The translations under genes and the position numbers were made by a program. A model generated the notes under the pieces. That model had not been told where the DNA came from. It saw only the letters and a program-made list of their open reading frames with translations, and did not search any database. From Pseudotamlana agarivorans (GTDB lineage Bacteria; Bacteroidota; Bacteroidia; Flavobacteriales; Flavobacteriaceae), in assembly GCF_001642835.1 (NCBI RefSeq), contig NZ_LXEI01000019.1, forward strand, positions 1 through 51,536: DNA of 51,536 bases, written 5' to 3'. How positions within the stretch are numbered: the stretch's first letter is position 1; each line of letters opens with the position of its first letter. This document shows positions 37,922-47,362 of the stretch, piece after piece.

Positions 37922-38461
37922 TTAGTTATTAATCGGCTTCATTTTATTTATTTCGTGTTGCAAATCTTGAATCTCTTTATCAAGATATAATTTGACAAAA
38001 ACAACACTATATTTTAAATCTAATATTGAATCAAACTTTAATATATCACCATTGGCTAATGAATTAACCACATTGTAAACACCAAATTTTTCTAATCTTT
38101 TACTACCATCTAAAATTTCAAATCTTGAATCACTATATTTTGGTTTTAAATGATTCATTTCTTTATTCACTAATGATATTAATTGATTTTGAACGTCTTT
38201 TAGTAATGGAAAAAATTCAATTATTTCTAGTTGAAGTACTTCTTCTTCACTTATACCTTGTACCATTGAAATAATATTGATGAATTCATTTTCATCACTT
38301 ATTGTTTTCTTAATTGTTTCAACCTCTCTAAGGGTTAAATCAGTTAATTTTATATTAGTTTCAATTGGTGTTAAGTGAACTAATATTTCAACATATTCTT
38401 TAATTAGTTGGTCATCTTGCTGAAGGAAATCTTCAAGAATGTAATTTGTAATTGTATTCAT
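37922..38461 (-). CDS. phage protein, unknown, helical
   Basis: The 179-residue acidic helical protein (LQQDDQLIKEYVEILVHL; GISEEEVLQLEIIEFFPLL; LYLDKEIQDLQHEINKM) starts directly after the large-terminase stop. It has no recognised motif. A tail-assembly or chaperone-like role is possible from its place upstream of the tail genes, but the evidence is weak. Confidence 0.4.
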   Translation of the reverse strand: MNTITNYILEDFLQQDDQLIKEYVEILVHLTPIETNIKLTDLTLREVETIKKTISDENEFINIISMVQGISEEEVLQLEIIEFFPLLKDVQNQLISLVNKEMNHLKPKYSDSRFEILDGSKRLEKFGVYNVVNSLANGDILKFDSILDLKYSVVFVKLYLDKEIQDLQHEINKMKPINN

Positions 38462-39637
38462 TTAGCTTAACCATCTTAATGTGTTGTAATTATTATTTCT
38501 TGTAGATAATCTATCCATTGCAAAATATCTTACTGCATCTAATAAGTGATTATGCTTATCAATTGGTGTATTTAATTTTTCACCATTATTATCTTTTTCC
38601 CACGTATAATTGTTTAATTCAGATATTAAATTCTCACTTCTTTTAGTTACAAATAGGTTATATTCCTGAACGATTGAAATACCATCTAAAATTGAACCAG
38701 CACCTTTTTTAACAGCTTTTGCTGGTATGCTGTTATTTCTTAATTCAGCAATAATTTCAGGTCTTGCTGAATCGCAAACAATTATATTTTGTGTTAATTC
38801 TGAATCACTTTTTATATGATTCACAATTTGATTATTTAACAATCCACTTTTGTAAAGTGATTCATCAAGAATTAAATCATTTATACCTCTTTGATAGATT
38901 TTTACTAATGCGTTCGGGTCGTTAAAACCAAAATCTAAACCAGCACCTATATATTTACAATCGGCTGGTATATCATCAATTAATTGATAATTATATATAG
39001 TTCCATCAACTTGACCTTCTTCACCATAAACATATACAGCTACAAAGTTTTTCCAATAACTTGAACCATTTTCAGCTTTTTTAATAGCTTCTTTATATTC
39101 TTGAATTACATTCTTTGATAAATATTCATTGTCTTTATATGTGAGTTTAACAAAGTTGGATTTATCATCCTTTATATATTCCCTTATCCAAGATAAATGT
39201 GATGGATTGTAATCAAGAAAAATGAACTGTTTGGTTCTTATTGAAAGTTGTGTGAAGGCTTCACGATTTATATTATTTGCTTCATTTACAAATAAAACAT
39301 CCCTTCTTGCACCCCTAAGTTTACCACCATCTTCAACACCAAACCATTCAATTGTACAACCGTTTAATTTATAGCTGTTATTGGTCTTGTTATGGTGTTT
39401 TTCATCATAAAGATTATTTGCAATTAGTATATCAATTAAATCTTTTGCAGCACCCCTTCTTAAATGTGGAAATGATTCACTTACAATTGATATTGTTAAA
39501 GGGGTTTTTGATTTGGTACATAAAATAATAAGGTATTGAAGAATTGAATAAGTTTTACTTGAACCACCAGCACCTTGAATTATTCTAGTTCTTGCTTTTA
39601 TTTTTGTAATCTTTTTAAAGGCTGTGGTTAATTTCAC
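38462..39637 (-). CDS. terminase large subunit (PBSX-like)
   Basis: The 391-residue DNA-packaging motor has an ATPase with Walker A GAGGSSKT (22-29), the adenine/coupling region SIVSESFPHLRRG, Walker B DVLFVNEA (113-120), and a C-terminal RNase-H-like nuclease with its acidic residues in GAGLDFGFND, IIVCDSARPEI and NHLLDAVRYF. Length and motif order fit the PBSX/phage-terminase-3 family. Translation begins at a GTG that overlaps the small-subunit stop codon (GTGA). It is placed between the lysozyme and the tail genes and not ahead of the portal, which is unusual. Confidence 0.93.
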   Translation of the reverse strand: MKLTTAFKKITKIKARTRIIQGAGGSSKTYSILQYLIILCTKSKTPLTISIVSESFPHLRRGAAKDLIDILIANNLYDEKHHNKTNNSYKLNGCTIEWFGVEDGGKLRGARRDVLFVNEANNINREAFTQLSIRTKQFIFLDYNPSHLSWIREYIKDDKSNFVKLTYKDNEYLSKNVIQEYKEAIKKAENGSSYWKNFVAVYVYGEEGQVDGTIYNYQLIDDIPADCKYIGAGLDFGFNDPNALVKIYQRGINDLILDESLYKSGLLNNQIVNHIKSDSELTQNIIVCDSARPEIIAELRNNSIPAKAVKKGAGSILDGISIVQEYNLFVTKRSENLISELNNYTWEKDNNGEKLNTPIDKHNHLLDAVRYFAMDRLSTRNNNYNTLRWLS

Positions 39638-40173
39638 TCTATCTCATCATTATTATCTTTTTTCGTTATTAATAAGTTTTCTTCTTTTACTTCATCAAAA
39701 TCAATATCTACCATATCGATTAATTTTTTATCACCACCTTCAATTTGAAGTGTGATGTTACCACTTCCAAGGGTTAAATGATTTTGTTTAAGTTGAAGAT
39801 GGGTGTTTTTTCTCTCTAAAGCCCACAAATAAGGGTATGCGTTTTTCTTGTCATCATCGAATGCTTTTGCTGTTAAGTTCATTTTTTGCTTAACACGTCC
39901 AACATTTAATGCATTTAAAAAATCTTCTTTTTCTTCATCGGTCAAATATTGAAGTGATGAAATTGACCTTGAATTATTTTGATTTGGTGACTTTAGAAAT
40001 TCAAAATATGACATTGATATTTTGTGTTTTTTACCAACCAAATCATTCACTAAATAGAATAAATCAGTATCACTTAGTAAGGTTGTATTTTCGTCTTGAA
40101 GTACTTCTTTCATCTTCATCATCCAAACCTTAACTTTTTCATTTTTACTGTATCTTAACTTTTTTTCACTCAT
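39634..40173 (-). CDS. probable terminase small subunit
   Basis: The 179-residue protein lies immediately before the large subunit with a 4-bp stop/start overlap. It is charged and helical, with a possible DNA-binding segment in LYLVNDLVGK-type and ALNVGRVKQKMNLTAKAF helices in the middle. The central part and the acidic C-terminus match the general plan of a small terminase (DNA-binding N-terminus, oligomerising core, partner-binding tail). The assignment rests mainly on gene context. Confidence 0.65.
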   Translation of the reverse strand: MSEKKLRYSKNEKVKVWMMKMKEVLQDENTTLLSDTDLFYLVNDLVGKKHKISMSYFEFLKSPNQNNSRSISSLQYLTDEEKEDFLNALNVGRVKQKMNLTAKAFDDDKKNAYPYLWALERKNTHLQLKQNHLTLGSGNITLQIEGGDKKLIDMVDIDFDEVKEENLLITKKDNNDEIE

Positions 40174-40196
40174 TAATTTATTGGTTAAACATTCCG

Positions 40197-40667
40197 TTAT
40201 TTTGTTGGTGTACTGTAAAGAAAAAATTCTTCATTCCTTCTTTTGGTTAACCCTTTTAGCACCACTTTTTTATTATTTACCGTTCCTTTATTCCATCTTT
40301 TGAATTGGTATTCAATAGCATCAAAATCATTTGGGTTATTATTGATTTTTTTTAATAGTGTGCTTCTTTTAAAGTTATATACACCAACGTTATAAGTAAA
40401 TGAAACAAGTGATGAAAATTGATTTTCATTTATATCACTTGTTACATATTCATTTACTTTATCTTCAAAAGTTTTGATAATATTTTCAAATAGTTCATCA
40501 CCTCTTTTACGTGTGATTGGTTCATCGTTTAAGGTAACTTTTGAACCATCTTCATAATAGGTATTACCCCATCCTATTGTTGGAATCCCTGAAGGGCATA
40601 AATAAGGGTGATTTCTGAAGGATTCATATTTGTGAATTAGTTTTATACCAGTTTTTGTTGTTTTCAA
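40197..40667 (-). CDS. phage lysozyme, GH24 (T4-type)
   Basis: The 156-residue endolysin cleaves the peptidoglycan glycan backbone. The catalytic Glu15 is in HKYESFR, the substrate cleft motif PTIGWGNT follows at residues 29-36, and the C-terminal GLTKRRNEE is typical. It has no signal peptide, so a holin should release it; the small membrane protein at 43154-43534 is a candidate. It lies between the SGNH tail protein and the terminase genes. Confidence 0.92.
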   Translation of the reverse strand: MKTTKTGIKLIHKYESFRNHPYLCPSGIPTIGWGNTYYEDGSKVTLNDEPITRKRGDELFENIIKTFEDKVNEYVTSDINENQFSSLVSFTYNVGVYNFKRSTLLKKINNNPNDFDAIEYQFKRWNKGTVNNKKVVLKGLTKRRNEEFFLYSTPTK

Positions 40668-40700
40668 TCATCTTAATTTAATTTTCAATTATTCTTTTTT

Positions 40701-43124
40701 TTAAACTATTAGGTTTCTCAAAGTACCTACTACAATACCAGCAAATCTTTTAGCACCATAATCAGAAGGATGCGTATAATCATATAAAAAATCACCAATA
40801 TTATTTGTTGTCCAATTTATTTTTTCTTGAATATCAGCAACTAATAAATTTCTATATTCGGCTACATCTCTATATACTTCACCCCATCCAACATTTCTAA
40901 TAGCATTAACAGTTCTATGAGGTGGTGTCACTAGAATTATTATAGCTGCGGGATGATTTGTTTCTATATAATCAATAGCATAGTTTAATATACCTTGTGG
41001 CGTGCTTCTATCCCTACTTGTTACATCTCCATAAGGCAACGAAATACTTTGATTTGTACCACCTGCAATTGTTATTACTGTAGCATCCGATGGTATATTA
41101 GCAAGATTTGCATCATTAAGATTATTTACTGGTTGTGAACCCCAAACACCTAAGTTTGTATAGGACATACCGAAATAATCACTCACATAATCTATATAAT
41201 CTTTACCGTGAGAACCGTCACCATTTGTGATTGAGTCACCAAAACATACTATTCTATTATTTTGTAGCAATAGACTGGTAAGTCTTTCAGAAGTTTTAGC
41301 GTTAAGCGCATAATCAGAAATATTAAAATACCTATCAGTAAAGTCAATTTTCTGAACTAAATCATAGAATTCTTCTAATGAAAATTTATTAAAAAAGGTG
41401 TTCTCTACCCAACAAGAATGACTGCTAACTACTTTAAACTTAGCCCCAGAATCAAACCATCTAATCCCCGCAGTCGAATAAATACCTTGAAATAAAATAA
41501 AGGTGTATTTCTCACCAACCGTTGTAAATAAGTGGTCTAAATCATCGTTATCAATTTGAGGTCCATTTGTTTCTACTAAAACATCTGTAGAGCCTCCAGT
41601 TAATTCTGTTAATTCAATTTCCACTGTTGTTAAGAAATTGGAGAAAGTATTTTGTTTTGGTGTTAAAGGCAGAAATGCAAAAGCACCAACAGAATCTGTA
41701 TTTAGTGAAAGTATTGTATCACCATTTTCTTCTGTTACTACTGAATTTCCGTTAAAAGGAACTATTTCAGAATCATTATAATAGTCTCTAAATCTAGTAT
41801 AAAAAGTATCTCTTTTTAATTTATCAATTTCTTCATCTATGGTAATACTTGATTCTATAATTAAAAATGGGTCAGTTGGGTCACCATTAATATGATGACT
41901 AGCTACGATGAAAGCTACATCAGTATCATTTTTATCAATTTCTAAATTGTAAATAGTATCCTTTTCTGAAGATGCTAAAAGAGTTTTTATATAAGTTTTG
42001 TTTTCATCGAATAGACCAATACACCCCACAACAGAAACTCCATAACCTTTATAACTAATTTTATCACCCGCTTTTGCTGGTAAAAACCCAGTACCTAAAT
42101 AAGTACCAATTGGTGTTGAACCATCTGTTCTAAAATGTTCTTTTTGTTTTCCTAAATCAAAATAATTCTCTCTGTTAATTCGTCTTTCAGAACTAATAAA
42201 TAAACTTTTATTGTAGTCATCGTTTGATTGAATTTCTATAAAGTCACAACTACTAGGGGTTTTAGTTGCAAATCTCACAAAGTAAACCCAGTCAGGTACA
42301 ATTTCATTGTATGTTAAAACATAATTATTATCATTAACACTTACCATTAATGGAGCGTGAACCGATTTATCTTTAGAATATCCATATATAACAGGTTCAG
42401 TTACGAATGAGCCAAAACCTCTAAACTTTAAACGTGTTACGGATGGCACAACCTCATAAAATTCATCTGTATAAAATGAAAATCCGCCACCTAGATTAGT
42501 GATACTTCCATCATCGCGTAATATACCATCAATCCAAGTCGCATCTGCTTTTACATCTACACCATTACCACTATTTTCATTTCCTTTATTAATTATTGTA
42601 TCTTCAAAGAAAGTAACCGCTTTACCAGTTACACCTTTGCTAGTATTACTTTCATCAATGGTATTTTCATATAAATCAGCGTTTTTAATCCAGCTTGAAC
42701 CATTATAACCATAATATCCATTATTTGAATCAGTACTATCATTTGCAACTATCGCTGAATCATTTAAAGTGTTACCAGTTGATGCATTTAAATCACTTAA
42801 TGTTTGATAGGTTTTTATTGAATTAATATTAATTGAATCAATACTATCTTGTAAATCATCAATTTGGGCTGATACAGAACTAGGTAAAACAAAATCAAAA
42901 ACTAAATTTAATAACGCTTCAACCGTATCTTCTTGATTGGTATATGTAACACCATCAATAATAAATTCATCATATGGTGTACCACTTATTAATTGTTGCT
43001 TTGTATCATTTACATTATATATTCCAATTGCATTATCACCTTGCTTTAATGGTTGGTATATTTTCGCATATTGCACACCATTTATTTCAAAATGTTTATC
43101 GTTAATATTATTTATTACAATCAT
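40701..43124 (-). CDS. tail-fibre/spike protein with C-terminal SGNH hydrolase domain
   Basis: The 807-residue protein has an N-terminal virion-binding part (residues 1-150, with a short coiled coil IDDLQDSIDSI near 105), two beta-sandwich-like middle regions, and a C-terminal SGNH/GDSL esterase domain. In that domain the nucleophile block is FGDSIT (Ser about 631), the Gly/Asn block AGGTNQ is near 688, and the catalytic pair DYTHP (Asp about 782, His about 785) is near the end. It probably removes acyl groups from a host surface glycan during adsorption. Deacetylase activity is an inference from the fold. Confidence 0.82.
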   Translation of the reverse strand: MIVINNINDKHFEINGVQYAKIYQPLKQGDNAIGIYNVNDTKQQLISGTPYDEFIIDGVTYTNQEDTVEALLNLVFDFVLPSSVSAQIDDLQDSIDSININSIKTYQTLSDLNASTGNTLNDSAIVANDSTDSNNGYYGYNGSSWIKNADLYENTIDESNTSKGVTGKAVTFFEDTIINKGNENSGNGVDVKADATWIDGILRDDGSITNLGGGFSFYTDEFYEVVPSVTRLKFRGFGSFVTEPVIYGYSKDKSVHAPLMVSVNDNNYVLTYNEIVPDWVYFVRFATKTPSSCDFIEIQSNDDYNKSLFISSERRINRENYFDLGKQKEHFRTDGSTPIGTYLGTGFLPAKAGDKISYKGYGVSVVGCIGLFDENKTYIKTLLASSEKDTIYNLEIDKNDTDVAFIVASHHINGDPTDPFLIIESSITIDEEIDKLKRDTFYTRFRDYYNDSEIVPFNGNSVVTEENGDTILSLNTDSVGAFAFLPLTPKQNTFSNFLTTVEIELTELTGGSTDVLVETNGPQIDNDDLDHLFTTVGEKYTFILFQGIYSTAGIRWFDSGAKFKVVSSHSCWVENTFFNKFSLEEFYDLVQKIDFTDRYFNISDYALNAKTSERLTSLLLQNNRIVCFGDSITNGDGSHGKDYIDYVSDYFGMSYTNLGVWGSQPVNNLNDANLANIPSDATVITIAGGTNQSISLPYGDVTSRDRSTPQGILNYAIDYIETNHPAAIIILVTPPHRTVNAIRNVGWGEVYRDVAEYRNLLVADIQEKINWTTNNIGDFLYDYTHPSDYGAKRFAGIVVGTLRNLIV

Positions 43125-43153
43125 TTAAATTCATACTCTTTTACTTTTCGTTA

Positions 43154-43534
43154 TTATTCCAATTCACCGTATTTTTCAACGTATTTCTGAATGGTCTTTT
43201 TTTGCTTTTCAATCAAATTATTTAGCTGTTTATTAACTTCTTTTAGAACACTTAATTCAGCTTGTAGTTTTCCAAAACTTTCTTCAAATTCAGCTTGTAA
43301 ACGTTCAATTCTTGCTTTATATCTTTCGTCTATATCATCAACGAATTCTTGATATAAGTCCATATTTTGTTGAAGGTTATTCAATGAATTTTTTTCTAAT
43401 TCTTTATTATTTTTTTTAATACCGAATTTTATTGCAATAGTATCTTTATACCATAAAGTTATTGCTGCTATCACATAGCCTATGTACTTCAACAACTCAT
43501 ATATTTGTGGTACATCATTTAGGTTGTTTTTCAT
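43154..43534 (-). CDS. holin- or spanin-like membrane coiled-coil protein
   Basis: The 126-residue protein has one predicted transmembrane helix (YIGYVIAAITLWY, about residues 17-32) and then about 85 residues of coiled coil (ERLQAEFEESFGKLQAELSVL). It is near the lysozyme and the SGNH tail gene. Membrane proteins of this plan are often holin-like or spanin-like in Bacteroidetes phages. No family match is certain. Confidence 0.5.
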   Translation of the reverse strand: MKNNLNDVPQIYELLKYIGYVIAAITLWYKDTIAIKFGIKKNNKELEKNSLNNLQQNMDLYQEFVDDIDERYKARIERLQAEFEESFGKLQAELSVLKEVNKQLNNLIEKQKKTIQKYVEKYGELE

Positions 43535-43562
43535 TATTATTTAAGTAGGTTTTTACTTTTCG

Positions 43563-44075
43563 TTATTTTATCACAGTAAATCTTTGTGAATTGGTATTTA
43601 TATTTGGATTATTCCCGCTTGAATATCTAGGAAATAATGAAGATTTTGATTTCAGATATTTATCAATCATTTCAAACTTAATTGAAGCATCAATAACCGT
43701 TTGTTTGCTTATATCCTTCAATAGATTTCTATCTACTGGTGTTGAATCTTGTGAAAACTTTGTCACCGCACCAAATGGTGTTAAATTGGTGTTTACTGAA
43801 TACACATATCTTGAATAAGTATAATCTGATAGTAATGATTTTATACCCTCTTGATAATAATTTGAACCATTACAAGTAAAGGTTGAACCACTTAATAAAT
43901 CTTGATAATCTTGATTATTTAAGTTTTCGATTAAATCAAAATAGAAATCATTTAATACATCATATAAATCAACTGATTGTGCTAATTTTATACATTCGTT
44001 TATTTTATCAGTATCAATTTTTTTACCTACATCACGATATGTTGCAAATTCATTTGCTGTTATTATATTATTCAT
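43563..44075 (-). CDS. head-tail connector protein (DUF6712-like)
   Basis: The 170-residue protein starts at the ATG at 44075, overlapping the portal stop by 8 bp; an upstream in-frame start at 44096 would overlap more and adds no conserved residues. The opening NNIITANEFATYRDVGKKID and the helical layout resemble small connector proteins of Bacteroidetes phages. Position straight after the portal supports a head-completion role. Confidence 0.55.
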   Translation of the reverse strand: MNNIITANEFATYRDVGKKIDTDKINECIKLAQSVDLYDVLNDFYFDLIENLNNQDYQDLLSGSTFTCNGSNYYQEGIKSLLSDYTYSRYVYSVNTNLTPFGAVTKFSQDSTPVDRNLLKDISKQTVIDASIKFEMIDKYLKSKSSLFPRYSSGNNPNINTNSQRFTVIK

Positions 44076-45192
44076 TTTCCGTTGGTATATTATCACTTGT
44101 TATTTGCTCAAATGGGTTGATTATTTTTAAATCAGCTTCAATTGGTTTAGTGAATTTCCCCATCAAATTTTGAAACACTTCTTCAATCATATCACGTTCT
44201 TCTTCTTTGCTCTCAAATAGCTGTTTTTTAGCTTCTTTAAGCATTTCACCACTATTACCAAACATTCCATTATCTGATGGATTTACAAGCATTAAAGGCA
44301 CTCCAAATGCTTTACAAATGTTCTTTTCAGCTTGTTCATCAGAATATTTGAATAATTCATCATCATAGGCACTTGTTAAATCTTCTAACTTGATTTGTTT
44401 ATCCAAATCATCGCTCATATTTGATGATTCCAGTAGTAAAATATTACCACTATTTTCAGCACCTTGAAGTTCTTTTAATTTATTTCTGAACGCTCTTCTA
44501 TCATCGTCATTTGAAAAAGGTTGTACTACAACAAGTTTTGTATTTTGGAATCCCTTTTCAGCACCATTACTTCTAAATATTTGTGAATTATTTTCTAATA
44601 ATGCTTCATTTAAAACTGGGTTAAGGTCTGTTAATGAATAGATTGCATTTGAATCTTTTTGTATATGAAGAATTTGACCTTTATAATTTCTAATTCCACC
44701 AGCATTTTCAATTTGGCTTTCAATTACTGTTTTATTGGAATTAAAACGGTTATATATTTTGAATGATTCAGCTTTAGGTTTGTTTTCCCAATCAGCGATA
44801 ATATATTTACCACTATAACCTAAATCATCTTGTTTACCTATTCTAACTTGTGTGAATGGTATTACTTTAATTGAAGTGATTTCAAATAATAAGTTATAAC
44901 TAACGGCTATGTATAAATTATTATGTTTTGCATATTCCCTTGAAGCAATTCTTAGAACTTCATTAAGGGTTTGACCATCTTTATTAATTGTGATTTTACC
45001 TAATTCACCAAATGATTTACCATAAATAGCTTTAGCAACTTTATCAACACACGTTTTTGAAGTAACTGATATATTAATTAATGTTTCAATTAATTGTGGG
45101 AATAAATTATCATTACCAGCCGTATATATATCATTTCTTTTGTCAAGTTTAACCGATAAAATATTATGTTTTATTTCATTATATAATTTCAT
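44068..45192 (-). CDS. phage portal protein
   Basis: The 374-residue protein shows the portal plan: an N-terminal clip/wing region, the stretch SLTDLNPVLNEALLENNSQI where many portals carry a PLxxA-type helix, and a C-terminal DEQAEKNICKAFGVPLMLVNPSD, the conserved FGVPPxLL-like portal motif. It forms the dodecameric DNA gate of the head. It is shorter than most portals (about 400-500 residues). It follows the capsid genes. Confidence 0.85.
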   Translation of the reverse strand: MKLYNEIKHNILSVKLDKRNDIYTAGNDNLFPQLIETLINISVTSKTCVDKVAKAIYGKSFGELGKITINKDGQTLNEVLRIASREYAKHNNLYIAVSYNLLFEITSIKVIPFTQVRIGKQDDLGYSGKYIIADWENKPKAESFKIYNRFNSNKTVIESQIENAGGIRNYKGQILHIQKDSNAIYSLTDLNPVLNEALLENNSQIFRSNGAEKGFQNTKLVVVQPFSNDDDRRAFRNKLKELQGAENSGNILLLESSNMSDDLDKQIKLEDLTSAYDDELFKYSDEQAEKNICKAFGVPLMLVNPSDNGMFGNSGEMLKEAKKQLFESKEEERDMIEEVFQNLMGKFTKPIEADLKIINPFEQITSDNIPTENE

Positions 45193-45201
45193 TTAAGGTT
45201 C

Positions 45202-45735
45202 TTACTTTTTAGTAGAACCTCTTTTTTTATAGGTTCTTTTTGGTGAAGCTTTTTTAGCTTCACTTATTTTTTTGTCCTTACAAGTTGAACAAGGTTTTTT
45301 TGAAGTTTCTTTAACATCTTCTTCAGTTTCTTCAGCATTATCTTCACCAATTAATTCTTTCCAATTTTCAGGGTATTTTGAAAATAAATCTATTCGTTCA
45401 TTTTTAATTTGTAAAAATCTGATTGCTAATTCATCAGTCATTTTATCATTTGAAATTGTTTCTGAACCACCTTTTTGAAGTTTATAAATCACAAAGGGTT
45501 TTCTTAATTGAAAATTTGTCATTTTATATAATTTACGTAGCTGATTAATCATAAATTGAATTTCATTAGGACAAGACAAACAAACATTAGTGTGAAATTT
45601 TTCTTTATAATCCTTTACCAATAAATTAATATTTGATTTTAAAAATTTTGAATCGTTTGAACTAAGTATTTCTTGTATTGTCATTTTGATATAAGAATCA
45701 AATAAAGGCTGAATTGGTGTTACCCTATCAGCCAA
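45202..45735 (-). CDS. unknown phage protein with two CxxC pairs and a basic tail
   Basis: The 177-residue protein apparently begins at TTG (45735). It has two cysteine pairs: CLSC at about residues 53-56 and CSTC at about 148-151. It ends in a very basic tail (KKASPKRTYKKRGSTKK). The cysteines could bind a metal ion and the tail could bind DNA. It sits between the capsid-associated gene and the portal. I recognise no family. Confidence 0.45.
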   Translation of the reverse strand: MADRVTPIQPLFDSYIKMTIQEILSSNDSKFLKSNINLLVKDYKEKFHTNVCLSCPNEIQFMINQLRKLYKMTNFQLRKPFVIYKLQKGGSETISNDKMTDELAIRFLQIKNERIDLFSKYPENWKELIGEDNAEETEEDVKETSKKPCSTCKDKKISEAKKASPKRTYKKRGSTKK

Positions 45736-45766
45736 TTATTATTATTGTTTATGTTAATCTTATTTA

Positions 45767-46345
45767 TTATGCTTCAGCAAATAAAGCATCATAACTAGCT
45801 TTACTAGTTGCATAATCACTTTCTAAGAAAGTCATATATGGGTATTGTTCAACAGCACCTTCTTCAGTACTTAATGTGAAGACTAAACCAGCACTATTTT
45901 CATTTGTGTTATGTGTCATTTCTGATAATCTTAGACCGTTTTCATATCCGTAAATCTTGAATTCATCTAAACCATCAAGACCAGCATATTTGGTTCTTAC
46001 AACCATCACAAATAAGCCATCTTTGATTTCTTTTGCACGTTCCGCATTTTCGGTTGAATTGGTTGATAATCTTGAAGCAAATGAAGCCGTAAAGCCATCA
46101 ATATCTTCACTATTTGGAGCGTAAACCGCACCAGCACTACCTAATTCTTTGAACCATTCTAATTTATAACCAGTTTTACCACTAGCAAGTGTTAAAGCTG
46201 ATACAGTTGCACCACTAGCAGTTGTATTTGAAAAATCAATATCATCATAGTTGATAATTACGGCACTACTACCTTTTAGACCTTTTTTAGGTGCATCATC
46301 ACAACTTTGAAGTATATCATCAGTTAATTTATTATTACAAGCCAT
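45767..46345 (-). CDS. phage structural protein, possibly tail tube or head decoration
   Basis: The 192-residue protein is Ala/Ser/Thr-rich and looks like a beta-sandwich structural subunit (SAVIINYDDIDFSNTT; VVRTKYAGLDGLDEFKIYG; GLVFTLSTEEGAVEQ). It lies 75 bp downstream of the major capsid gene. Major tail proteins and head decoration proteins both occupy this place in other phages; I cannot choose between them. Confidence 0.5.
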   Translation of the reverse strand: MACNNKLTDDILQSCDDAPKKGLKGSSAVIINYDDIDFSNTTASGATVSALTLASGKTGYKLEWFKELGSAGAVYAPNSEDIDGFTASFASRLSTNSTENAERAKEIKDGLFVMVVRTKYAGLDGLDEFKIYGYENGLRLSEMTHNTNENSAGLVFTLSTEEGAVEQYPYMTFLESDYATSKASYDALFAEA

Positions 46346-46420
46346 TTTTTAATTTATATTTTCTTTTATATGGGGGTGAATTGCTTCACCCCATATATTT
46401 ATTATTTTGAAGTTGTGTTA

Positions 46421-47338
46421 TTACACAGTTAATGTGAATTCAACAATTTCATCAGCATTAGAGATTTGAACACCAGCTTTACCTTTAGTTCTTAACATTA
46501 CTTTGTCTAATGTTTTATCATAAAATGCTTCAATTGTTTCAGTTTCAGAAATTACATCTGAACCTACTATGAAGTTTGAACCTACTGATGCAAACATTCT
46601 TGAAGTACCGTCTAAACCATAAACTCTGATTAGTTTACCGTGTCCACCACCGATTTCATATACACCATTATCGTGTTCTGGTTTGTAGTGATATAAATTA
46701 TCAGATTTTTCTTTTGAGATGTACATATCAAATACATCATCACCAACTAAGGTTACATAGTCTTTACTTCTTTTTACTTTTGCTGGTGCTGCAATTCTCA
46801 TATCTTCAACAAGACCTTTTACATTGTCTTTTGTGATTGCAGTCGCACCTGAAGTATTACCATCTATTACATTTGAATCAGCATCAATTAATTTGATGAA
46901 ACCATCAAATAATTGGTAAGTACTACCACTAGCAGTATTACCTTGCCAATAAGTCATTTCTAAAGTTTCAGCAATTGAAGCTACTTTAGTGTTAACAATT
47001 TCTTCTTCAAATGGTAAATCATCACCATTGTTAGAACCCGGTGCTAATACCGTATTAGGTAATTTTGTTTGTAAATCATCTGAACAAAATGATTCAAATA
47101 CCGTGAAAGGCTTCACAGTTAATACAACCTCATTGATAACCGCATCACCTGAAGGTGTTGCACAGTTACCTGATTGTAATGTAGCTGCACCACTTACGTG
47201 TGGTACAGATGTTGAACCTTTTACATTCGCCATATATAATGCGAATTTCCCAGTGTCACCACCAGTGAATAAGGTCTTTGTTAATGCTTTATTTTCTCTT
47301 GAAATAAAGTCTGAAAAGTTTGATACATCGTATGCCAT
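46421..47338 (-). CDS. major capsid protein
   Basis: The 305-residue protein follows the protease/scaffold gene by 24 bp, the classic HK97-type order. It has the composition and length of a mature-type capsid subunit, with a P-domain-like segment VPHVSGAATLQSGNC, GDAVINEVVLTVKPFTVFES and a C-terminal IEAFYDKTLDKVMLRTKGKAGVQI. No sheath or baseplate motif is found. The identification depends on context and general fold. Confidence 0.75.
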   Translation of the reverse strand: MAYDVSNFSDFISRENKALTKTLFTGGDTGKFALYMANVKGSTSVPHVSGAATLQSGNCATPSGDAVINEVVLTVKPFTVFESFCSDDLQTKLPNTVLAPGSNNGDDLPFEEEIVNTKVASIAETLEMTYWQGNTASGSTYQLFDGFIKLIDADSNVIDGNTSGATAITKDNVKGLVEDMRIAAPAKVKRSKDYVTLVGDDVFDMYISKEKSDNLYHYKPEHDNGVYEIGGGHGKLIRVYGLDGTSRMFASVGSNFIVGSDVISETETIEAFYDKTLDKVMLRTKGKAGVQISNADEIVEFTLTV

Positions 47339-47362
47339 TTTAAATTAATATTTAACTCTCTT

